From: Flavobacteriaceae bacterium
Lineage (GTDB): Bacteria > Bacteroidota > Bacteroidia > Flavobacteriales > Flavobacteriaceae
Direction of reading: 5' to 3'
NCBI GenBank assembly: GCA_030834365.1
Contig: JAURFJ010000076.1
Coordinates: 1 to 5,840, forward strand
Length of the DNA stretch: 5,840 nt
Shown here: positions 1 through 5,605 of the stretch, one piece after another
How positions within the stretch are numbered: the first letter of the stretch is position 1
Layout of the letters: each line of letters starts with the position of its first letter
The notes under the pieces: model-generated
What the model saw: only the letters and a program-made list of their open reading frames with translations
Told to the model about the DNA's origin: nothing
The model's database searches: none
Made by a program: the position numbers and the translations under genes

Positions 1-327
1 AATTCATACCGCAGTGGGTATATGCAAATCTGGCGGATGAGTGCTAGTGGAAAAAATCCGGAGCAACTGACATTTGATGCGTATTCAAATTGGTTCCCAC
101 ATATTTCTCCTGACAATAAATGGTTGGTATACATCTCCTATGTAGAGGATCAAAAACAAGATCATCTCTTCGGTAAAAAAGTGAAACTTCGTTTGATGAA
201 TCTCCAAACCCAAGAGATCTCGGATTTAACCTCTGTGTTTTATGGAGGTCAAGGAACCATCAATGTACCTTCTTGGAGCCCAGACAGCAAAAAGGTAGCT
301 TTTGTGAGTTATTCGGTGAAGAAATAG
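1..327 (+). CDS. TolB-like PD40 beta-propeller protein, C-terminal part
   Basis: This is the C-terminal 108 residues of a protein whose start lies left of the window. The frame is open from base 1 and stops at TAG 325-327, so the ATG at 22 is probably an internal Met. Two blade-like repeats of the WD40-like/PD40 (TolB) type are visible: one around visible residues 34-46 (HISPDNKWLVYIS) and one around 91-104 (SWSPDSKKVAFVSY). A GGQGTINVPSW stretch at 82-92 immediately precedes the second. The pattern of aromatic residues and SPD turns is typical of the last blades of such propellers. In Bacteroidota these proteins are usually annotated as TolB family or 'biopolymer transporter Tol' proteins and are often secreted or periplasmic; their substrates are mostly unknown. 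The N-terminus and any signal peptide cannot be seen. The gene is followed by intergenic hairpins and a strong terminator, so it ends its transcription unit. The fold call is fairly firm; no specific function is supported. Confidence 0.8.
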   Translation, partial: NSYRSGYMQIWRMSASGKNPEQLTFDAYSNWFPHISPDNKWLVYISYVEDQKQDHLFGKKVKLRLMNLQTQEISDLTSVFYGGQGTINVPSWSPDSKKVAFVSYSVKK

Positions 328-353
328 TATAGTTTAAGGCAATATCTGGATTC

Positions 354-431
354 ATTTTCTCACTTCGCTCGAAAATGGGCCTTGGGGTGATGCAGGATTG
401 CTTTGCCCTTTGGCAAAGCGGCCTTGGGGGT
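354..431. repeat. two hairpin + GGCCTTGGGG units
   Basis: Two short inverted repeats are each followed by the same decamer. Unit 1 has arms ATTTTC (354-359) and GAAAAT (371-376) around an 11-nt loop, with GGCCTTGGGG at 378-387. Unit 2 has a perfect 8-bp stem, GCTTTGCC (400-407) and GGCAAAGC (412-419), around a CTTT loop, with GGCCTTGGGG at 420-429. Both decamers are then followed by T, the second after one extra G. No T-tract follows either stem, so neither looks like an intrinsic terminator by itself. The layout recalls small intergenic repeat elements (REP-like), but only two copies are visible and the family is not one I recognise. Confidence 0.45.
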
Positions 432-443
432 AGCTTTACAACG

Positions 444-482
444 AAAGCCTTATCGCTTTGCGATAGACGGCTTTTTTATTTT
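444..482 (+). terminator. Rho-independent terminator after the TolB-like gene
   Basis: The outer stem AAAGCC (444-449) pairs with GGCTTT (469-474). Within it, TATCGC (451-456) pairs with GCGATA (460-465) around a TTT loop; a single T and a GAC form a small internal bulge. The structure runs into TTTTTTATTTT (472-482). The T-tract lies on the right side only, so it acts on plus-strand transcription, 117 bases after the TolB-like stop codon. Confidence 0.8.
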
Positions 483-517
483 CATGCAATCTTAAGCAAG
501 CTTAGATTTCTTCAAAT

Positions 518-549
518 AAAAAAAGCCCCTTGATGAATCAAGAGGCTTT
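518..549 (-). terminator. Rho-independent terminator of the tRNA gene
   Basis: Read on the minus strand, a 12-bp stem (arms 538-549 and 522-533, one G-U pair) closes a four-base TTCA loop. The U-tract corresponds to the seven A residues at 518-524 of the plus strand and overlaps the stem base. It begins six bases after the 3' end of the tRNA, as expected for a single-gene tRNA transcript. The plus strand has no T-tract to the right, so it is directional. Confidence 0.85.
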
Positions 550-554
550 CATTG

Positions 555-627
<73 letters not shown>

Positions 628-637
628 ATGTGGACGA

Positions 638-669
638 CAAATATACGAATTGTTGGGCGATTGCACCAA
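638..669 (-). promoter_or_regulatory. Bacteroidota-type promoter of the initiator tRNA
   Basis: On the minus strand, TATATTTG (638-645) matches the -7 element TAnnTTTG exactly, and TTG (667-669) lies 21 bases upstream, within the known 17-23 base spacing of the -33 element. The predicted transcript would start about 631-633, a few bases before the mature tRNA 5' end at 627, leaving a very short leader for RNase P to remove. The position and the exact -7 match support the call; the TTG triplet alone carries little information. Confidence 0.7.
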
Positions 670-702
670 ATGCGAATCGTTTTATTTGAATTTGCTCTCT
701 AG

Positions 703-730
703 GAAAGGTTTCCTAATTAGGAAACTTTTC
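703..730. repeat. 28-bp near-perfect palindrome
   Basis: The core GTTTCCTAATTAGGAAAC (708-725) is a perfect 18-bp palindrome with no spacer. The five flanking bases on each side (GAAAG at 703-707 and TTTTC at 726-730) extend it with only the innermost pair mismatched (G/T). It lies 38 bases past the stop of the minus-strand phosphatidyltransferase gene and 33 bases upstream of the tRNA -33 element. It could be a dimeric repressor site, or an RNA hairpin ending or protecting the phosphatidyltransferase mRNA; the following minus-strand bases (CCTTTCCTAG) are a poor U-tract for a classical terminator. Confidence 0.7.
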
Positions 731-734
731 GACC

Positions 735-763
735 CATTAAAAATCTCAGGATATTTTTTAATG
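735..763. repeat. A/T-rich inverted repeat just after the phosphatidyltransferase stop
   Basis: Nine-base arms CATTAAAAA (735-743) and TTTTTAATG (755-763) are exact inverse complements around an 11-base loop. The element begins four bases past the stop codon at 768-770. In minus-strand RNA it would form a weak A-U hairpin directly after the reading frame, possibly limiting 3' exonuclease decay. With so few G-C pairs the structure may be incidental. Confidence 0.4.
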
Positions 764-767
764 TGCT

Positions 768-1532
768 CTAAGCAATCCGTCTCAGCATTATAAACAAAGG
801 CAGAAATACGTTGAGTGCAACGATTCCAGGTAATATCCATGAGGTGGGTAGCCAGATTAGGGCGAGTCCGAGAAGGAGTAGTTGAAATCCTAATCCGTAT
901 ATAGAGACCAAGGTCATGAGCCAGCGCTGCGGAAGGGCCGACTGGTAGGCCTGTGGGTCTAAGGCGTGCACAATACGATCAAACAGACCGTAGCAGATTT
1001 GGTAACAGTAATACATGATGTTCACCGAATACTGTGATTCTCCCGGCAGTGCCTCAGGAACCTTGTATTCGAAGACTTTGCTGGTATTGTCTCCACCTGA
1101 TAGTCGGTTGCGTAGGATCACATAATAATAATTGTATAGGGTACCCTGAAGTTGCATAGAGAAAAAAGCTCCGGCCCACCAGAGCCAATGAATGCCGCTG
1201 ATGTACCACACGCCTCCTAACAAGATTAAGTTGAGTAAAATATCGAAAACGCTATCCAAATACCGTCCGGTAAAGCTTGGTTGATTGTTGAGTCGCGCTA
1301 GGGCTCCGTCAGCACCGTCGATAATCGATTTGAGTATTAAAAGGAGCAGGGCGGTTTTGAAATGTCCGCCTAAGATCGAGTAGAACGCCAAAAGACCTAC
1401 GGCTCCAAAAAGAAGTGTTAAGTGGATGGCCGTCACCCAGGTGTTCTGAAGGGTTTTGGCGATTTGATCGGAGAGCGGACGACCGTAGTCAGATAAGTCT
1501 ATGAAACGATAATGCTCTCCTAATTTTTTCAT
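768..1532 (-). CDS. CDP-alcohol phosphatidyltransferase family membrane protein
   Basis: This 254-residue integral membrane enzyme carries the full family signature D-x2-D-G-x2-A-R-x8-G-x3-D-x3-D, with D72, D75, G76, A79, R80, G89, D93 and D97. These aspartates bind the divalent metals and the CDP group. Family members transfer a phospho-alcohol from a CDP-linked donor (CDP-diacylglycerol, CDP-alcohol and similar) to an alcohol acceptor in the inner membrane. Hydrophobic segments are visible around residues 34-56, 59-71, 98-113, 116-129, 205-228 and 232-249, giving about six membrane spans. The hydrophilic stretch around 140-200, containing LSGGDNTSK and VPEALPGESQY, is longer than in compact family members such as PgsA and might shape the acceptor site. 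No product is assigned: phosphatidylserine, phosphatidylglycerophosphate, cardiolipin and inositol-phosphate type enzymes share the same motif. The ATG at 1532 places the first span near residue 34 and is preceded by an A/T-rich leader without a Shine-Dalgarno sequence. The gene is monocistronic here and divergent from the molybdenum operon. Confidence 0.9.
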   Translation of the reverse strand: MKKLGEHYRFIDLSDYGRPLSDQIAKTLQNTWVTAIHLTLLFGAVGLLAFYSILGGHFKTALLLLILKSIIDGADGALARLNNQPSFTGRYLDSVFDILLNLILLGGVWYISGIHWLWWAGAFFSMQLQGTLYNYYYVILRNRLSGGDNTSKVFEYKVPEALPGESQYSVNIMYYCYQICYGLFDRIVHALDPQAYQSALPQRWLMTLVSIYGLGFQLLLLGLALIWLPTSWILPGIVALNVFLPLFIMLRRIA

Positions 1533-1720
1533 TCAATCAGCGATAAACACGCAAGATAGGGCTAATACGAAAAATGATATATTAAGTGATCTTTTGAGGT
1601 ATTTGGAAGAATGCTTCGAGTATGATAATAATTTAGCAAGGGAGGTTTAGTGTTAAATTCGTTGATTTTTAAAAGGTTAGGACTTTAAAAACTTATATTG
1701 GTCAATAAACTCTATTTGAT
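1533..1720. other. divergent intergenic region without a clear promoter
   Basis: These 188 A/T-rich bases must hold the start signals for the molybdenum operon (rightward) and the phosphatidyltransferase (leftward). On the plus strand the nearest matches to the TAnnTTTG element are TATATTGG (1694-1701) and TCTATTTG (1711-1718). Each has one mismatch, and neither has a TTG at the usual 17-23 base distance. The second would place transcription start almost at the ATG. On the minus strand no acceptable match was found. No operator-like palindrome, riboswitch or molybdenum-sensing RNA motif stood out by eye. Confidence 0.5.
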
Positions 1721-2179
1721 ATGGCGCAGTATTCTCTGTACGTGAACGGGGTCCAAAAAACGGTTGACGTCGACCCTTCTACACCAATGCTATGGGTGTT
1801 AAGAGATCACCTCGATTTGGTAGGAACAAAATTTGGATGTGGTATCGCCCAATGTGGGGCTTGTACTATACACCTCAATGGGACAGCTGTGCGCTCGTGT
1901 CAGTTACCGGTTTCAGCTGTGGGTAATGGTGAGATCGTAACTATTGAAGGCGTTTCTGAAAATGGCGATAATCCGGTTCAACTCGCTTGGATAAAAGAGG
2001 ATGTTCCTCAATGCGGTTACTGCCAAGCCGGTCAAATCATGACGGCTACGGCGTTGTTGAATCAAAATCCAAATCCAACCGATGAAGAAATTGAGGCTGC
2101 AATGGCCGGAAATCTTTGTCGTTGTGGAACGTACATAAGAATCAAAAAGGCGGTAAAAGAAGCCGCGTCAAACCTATAA
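1721..2179 (+). CDS. (2Fe-2S) small subunit of a molybdenum hydroxylase, IorA-like
   Basis: This 152-residue protein is the electron-transfer subunit of a xanthine oxidase family enzyme. The N-terminal plant-ferredoxin-like domain (about 1-75) binds one [2Fe-2S] cluster through C40, C45, C48 and C60 (C-x4-C-x2-C-x11-C). The C-terminal helical domain (about 80-152) binds the second cluster through C98, C101, C133 and C135, seen as CGYC and CRC. All eight ligands are present and the length is typical of stand-alone small subunits such as isoquinoline 1-oxidoreductase alpha. Electrons from the molybdenum site should pass through both clusters to an external acceptor. It has no signal peptide; in related enzymes it is carried across the membrane with its Tat-targeted partner. 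The start is well fixed: an in-frame TAA at 1706-1708 leaves no room for a longer product. The large-subunit gene follows after 10 bases, so the two are almost certainly co-transcribed. The natural substrate cannot be read from the sequence. Confidence 0.93.
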   Translation: MAQYSLYVNGVQKTVDVDPSTPMLWVLRDHLDLVGTKFGCGIAQCGACTIHLNGTAVRSCQLPVSAVGNGEIVTIEGVSENGDNPVQLAWIKEDVPQCGYCQAGQIMTATALLNQNPNPTDEEIEAAMAGNLCRCGTYIRIKKAVKEAASNL

Positions 2180-2189
2180 TCTCAGCGCT

Positions 2190-4427
2190 ATGGCTAACAA
2201 GACCGTAAACAACAGTAGACGTTTTTTTATCAAGAGCTCCCTTTTAGCTGGTGGAGGTATGATGCTTTCTTTCCCGATGTTAGAAGCTTGTAATTTTTCA
2301 CCAGAGCAGGTTGCCACCATGCCCAAAGAATGGTTTGAGATTAACGGATACCTCAAAATAGCCGATAATGGTCTGGTGACGATCATGTCTCCCAATCCTG
2401 AAGTCGGGCAAAACGTGAAGACCTCTATGCCCATGCTCATCGCAGAAGAGCTGGGTTGCAATTGGAACGATGTTAGCGTAGAGCAGGCACCATTGAATTC
2501 CACAAAATTTTTCCATCAGATGGCGGGCGGAAGCACCTCGATCAGTGCAGCATGGACGCCACTGCGTAAAGCCGGCGCCACTGCACGTGTCATGCTGACC
2601 AATGCTGCAGCAACTACACTTGGGGTTGGGGCATCAGAATTACGTGTTGATAATGGAACAATTCACCACGACGCCTCTGGTCGTTCGCTTGGATTTGGCG
2701 AGGTCGCATCATCAGCTGCTGTATTAAAGGTTCCTGAAGATGTGGCTCTAAAGCCCGTCAAGGATTTTAGCATAATCGGAACTTCACGCAAGAATGTAGA
2801 TGCGAAAAAAATTGTAACCGGAGAATCACTTTTTGGCATCGATTACAAAGAGCCCGGAATGCTTTATGCAGCAATTATTCATCCGCCTGCATTTGGGTTA
2901 AAAATAAAATCTTTTGATGCCTCGAGAGCTTTGGCCATGCCCGGTATCACCGATGTTTTTCAATTTGAAAATTACCGTGAAGGACAAGCCAAAGGTGCCT
3001 TTGACTTAAAGGCACATCAGACCCAAATTGCAGTTGTAGGTAACTCAACCTGGGAGGTCTTCCAAGCCAAAAAACTGGTTGACGTCGCTTACGAGGAAGC
3101 AGGGGATCAGGTAAATGAGTTGAGCTTTTTTGGCCGTACCAATACGGTGAAATGGCCGGCAGGACTTGAAAGTACGCGTCAACACAAAGAGCAGATGAAT
3201 GTTGCCGAGAAGGGACCCAAGCGCACCGAGCGCAAAGACGGAAACCCGGCTGCGCAATTTGCCGCTGCCGATCAGGTCATTGAGCGCACTTATTACGCTC
3301 CGTATTTGGCACACAACACCCTTGAGCCCTTGAACTTCTTTGCAGATGTGAAAGAGGATTCGGCGCGTTTTGTTGGGCCAATACAATTGCCAGAGATTCT
3401 TGAACCGGCCCTTGCGGCGCGTTTTGACCTACCGGTAGAAAAAGTGGATATCATGATGACGCGCATCGGAGGAGGATTCGGCAGAAAGCTCTACGGTCAC
3501 TTTATGCTTGAGGCCGGAGTAATCTCTCAAACCATTGGCAAACCAGTTAAATTGGTATACACCCGTGAAGACGACATGTCTGCGGGAGCCTACAGACCGT
3601 CTTATCAAGTGACTTACCGCGCAGCGATTAAGAATAACGAAGTAACCGCTGTGCATGTGATTGCAGGAGGACTTCCAGAAAGTCCGCTGGCGGCAAATCG
3701 TTTTCCAGCAGGGGCATTCGACCACTACCAAGCCGATTCGTGGACTATTGATTCAAATATTACCACTGGAGCCTTTAGAGCACCTAGGTCAAATTTCATG
3801 GCGAGTGCCGAGCAGAGTTTTATCGATGAAATGGCCGAGGCGATTGGCAAAGATCCGCTCGATTACCGTATAGAACTTTTAGAGCGCGTCAAAACGAATC
3901 CGGTCGGAGACCGCAACGATTACGATGCCGAGCGCTATGCCGGTGTGCTGCGCCTAGTGAAGGAAAAGGCCAACTGGGAAAGTTCTAAACCGGGGGTACA
4001 CCGTGGGGTTGCGGCGTATTTTTGCCATGCCTCTTATGTAGCAAATGTGGTTGATGTAGTCGTTGAAAATGGCACGCCAAAGGTAGACAAGGTCTTTGCA
4101 GCTATAGATTGTGGGGTGGTTATTAATCCCGACGCGGCGACGAATCTTGCAGAAGGGGGAAGCGTTGACGGTATTGGCCATGCCATGTACTCTGAGCTCA
4201 CCTTTAGTGATGGAGCACCCAACCAGACCAACTTCAATCAATACCGACTTATTCGACACAACGAAGCGCCTAGAGAAGTAGAGGTTCACTTTGTAGAATC
4301 TGACATAGATCCTACAGGAATGGGTGAGCCACCATTTCCGCCAGTTATGGGAGCGTTGGCAAACGCACTCTACCAAGCTACTGGTAAGCGCCTTTACAAA
4401 CAGCCTTTTATGGGGTCTCAAGCATAA
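2190..4427 (+). CDS. Tat-exported molybdopterin-binding large subunit of a molybdenum hydroxylase, IorB-like
   Basis: This 745-residue catalytic subunit belongs to the xanthine dehydrogenase/aldehyde oxidase family. It binds the molybdenum cofactor and hydroxylates a substrate carbon, probably of an aldehyde or N-heterocycle. Its size and the missing FAD partner point to the two-subunit IorAB type. The N-terminus holds a textbook Tat signal: S9-R10-R11-F12-F13-I14-K15, then a hydrophobic stretch to about residue 30. LEAC (31-34) directly after it could be a lipobox with C34 lipidated. Cofactor-binding motifs appear in the expected order: IGGGFGRK (426-433), GAFRAPRSN (527-535) and GMGEPPFPP (710-718). 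E713 in the last motif is the probable catalytic glutamate that activates the Mo-OH group. Around 312-352 there is a charged, probably variable insert. The Tat motif close to the N-terminus supports the ATG at 2190. The gene sits 10 bases after the iron-sulfur subunit and 8 bases before moeA, which makes the cofactor link explicit. Subfamily is fairly secure; substrate is unknown. Confidence 0.93.
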   Translation: MANKTVNNSRRFFIKSSLLAGGGMMLSFPMLEACNFSPEQVATMPKEWFEINGYLKIADNGLVTIMSPNPEVGQNVKTSMPMLIAEELGCNWNDVSVEQAPLNSTKFFHQMAGGSTSISAAWTPLRKAGATARVMLTNAAATTLGVGASELRVDNGTIHHDASGRSLGFGEVASSAAVLKVPEDVALKPVKDFSIIGTSRKNVDAKKIVTGESLFGIDYKEPGMLYAAIIHPPAFGLKIKSFDASRALAMPGITDVFQFENYREGQAKGAFDLKAHQTQIAVVGNSTWEVFQAKKLVDVAYEEAGDQVNELSFFGRTNTVKWPAGLESTRQHKEQMNVAEKGPKRTERKDGNPAAQFAAADQVIERTYYAPYLAHNTLEPLNFFADVKEDSARFVGPIQLPEILEPALAARFDLPVEKVDIMMTRIGGGFGRKLYGHFMLEAGVISQTIGKPVKLVYTREDDMSAGAYRPSYQVTYRAAIKNNEVTAVHVIAGGLPESPLAANRFPAGAFDHYQADSWTIDSNITTGAFRAPRSNFMASAEQSFIDEMAEAIGKDPLDYRIELLERVKTNPVGDRNDYDAERYAGVLRLVKEKANWESSKPGVHRGVAAYFCHASYVANVVDVVVENGTPKVDKVFAAIDCGVVINPDAATNLAEGGSVDGIGHAMYSELTFSDGAPNQTNFNQYRLIRHNEAPREVEVHFVESDIDPTGMGEPPFPPVMGALANALYQATGKRLYKQPFMGSQA

Positions 4428-4435
4428 AAAAGTCC

Positions 4436-5602
4436 ATGATCGAAGTCGAGCAGGCTCTTTCGCTGATTGATGCCCACGCTTCACCTCTTGGGGTAGAGCA
4501 ATCATCTGTTAGTGCTGCCATTCGTGGGCGCGTTTTGAGTGAAAAGGTTATTGCTTCTGCGGATTTTCCTTCATTTCGTCAGTCCTCTATGGATGGCTTT
4601 GCCCTGTGTTTTAAAGAAGGGTTAAGCCACTACACCGTCGTAGGTGAAGTCGCAGCAGGTGCTTCAGAAACGATCGATCTAAGGCCCGGAGAGGCGGTGC
4701 GCATTTTCACTGGAGCTCGTGTTCCCGAAAATTGCGATCGTGTGATCATGCAAGAGCAAGTGGCCTACGCTGATCAAGCGGCGGAGCTTAAGGCCGATAC
4801 CCGTTCGGGTCAAAATATTCGTGCGGTAGGTAGTCAAATTCAAAAAGGGCAACTCGTGCTTGAGCACGGATTTAGATTAACTCCTGCGTCGATAGGATTA
4901 CTGGCTTCTTTGGGGATTGAGACGGTTAGTGTGTATAAAAAGCCAAGTATTGCCATCGTAGTGACAGGCAACGAACTGGTGCCATTAGGTGAAACCAAAA
5001 ATGAGGTCCAGGTATATGAAAGTAACAGTCTGGCTATACAAGCCGCCCTCGGGGGGCTTGATTTAAAAGTCGAAACGATACTTTTTGCCTCAGACGATCC
5101 AGATCAAACCGTTGCTCAACTCGCTAAGGCCTTGCAAACTGCTAATTTGGTGCTCATTTCTGGAGGAATTTCTGTGGGAGACTACGATTATGTCGCCGAT
5201 GCTTTGAAAACCATTGAGGTCGATTCGGTGTTTTACACGGTGCGACAAAAACCGGGTAAGCCCCTATTTTTTGGTAAGAAAGGCGAAAAAGCAGTCTTTG
5301 CACTCCCCGGTAATCCAGCCTCAACACTCACCTGTTTTTATGTCTATGTCAAACGTTATTTAGAGCAAATTCAGGGTCAGTCCCCAAGCGAAATGCTCCT
5401 TACACTCGAGGCGTCCATTGAAAATAGATTTGGTCGCGCCTTATTTGTCAAGGCCCAGCGATCAGGCGGAACGGTGACGCCAATAGATGAATTTAATTCG
5501 GCAACCCTCATGAGCTTTGCAAAGGCGAATGCGCTCATTTACGTTCCCGCGGATACTACTCGAATCGAGGCTCAGACGAAGGTAAAAGTGATTGCATTAT
5601 AG
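4436..5602 (+). CDS. moeA: molybdopterin molybdenumtransferase MoeA
   Basis: This 388-residue protein is MoeA, the cytoplasmic enzyme that inserts molybdate into adenylylated molybdopterin to give active Moco. The family motifs are all in order: SSMDGFA (50-56, containing the conserved Asp of MDGYA), RIFTGARVP (89-97), TGNEL (177-181), SGGISVGDYDY (242-252), KPGKP (272-276), ALPGNPAS (289-296) and the C-terminal domain IV pattern SATLMSFAKANALIYVP (355-371). The length is normal for bacterial MoeA (about 390-410). TGNEL has Asn where E. coli MoeA reads TGDEL, but the following Glu, E180, which lines the active site, is kept. The start at 4436 gives the usual MIEVEQAL opening, 8 bases after the hydroxylase large-subunit stop, in an A-rich leader. 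Co-transcription with the Mo enzyme suggests supply of cofactor to it, although a single MoeA would normally serve every Mo enzyme in the cell. No regulatory element is visible inside the operon. Confidence 0.96.
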   Translation: MIEVEQALSLIDAHASPLGVEQSSVSAAIRGRVLSEKVIASADFPSFRQSSMDGFALCFKEGLSHYTVVGEVAAGASETIDLRPGEAVRIFTGARVPENCDRVIMQEQVAYADQAAELKADTRSGQNIRAVGSQIQKGQLVLEHGFRLTPASIGLLASLGIETVSVYKKPSIAIVVTGNELVPLGETKNEVQVYESNSLAIQAALGGLDLKVETILFASDDPDQTVAQLAKALQTANLVLISGGISVGDYDYVADALKTIEVDSVFYTVRQKPGKPLFFGKKGEKAVFALPGNPASTLTCFYVYVKRYLEQIQGQSPSEMLLTLEASIENRFGRALFVKAQRSGGTVTPIDEFNSATLMSFAKANALIYVPADTTRIEAQTKVKVIAL

Positions 5603-5605
5603 GTT

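Noticed and set aside
22..327. ATG at 22 as the start of a 101-residue protein
   Set aside because: The frame is open to base 1 and the residues before the ATG continue a beta-propeller blade, so this is the tail of a larger gene.
493..504. Small inverted repeat TAAGC-AA-GCTTA
   Set aside because: A five-base stem with a two-base loop cannot form a stable hairpin and does not extend; expected by chance in A/T-rich DNA.
1694..1718. TATATTGG and TCTATTTG as promoter of the molybdenum operon
   Set aside because: Each has one mismatch to the -7 element and no TTG at the proper distance, so neither is strong enough to annotate.
1762..3087. 11-base identity GGTTGACGTCG at 1762-1772 and 3077-3087
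   Set aside because: Both copies fall inside coding sequence for similar Val-Asp-Val peptides and no longer repeat surrounds them; most likely coincidence.
3954..4505. 183-codon minus-strand open frame across the hydroxylase/moeA junction
   Set aside because: It lies antisense to two well-supported genes, shows no recognisable domain, and its composition fits a shadow of the coding strand. The same applies to the antisense frames at 2174-2503, 3045-3386, 3429-3731 and 4679-4867, and to the plus-strand frame 3661-3873.
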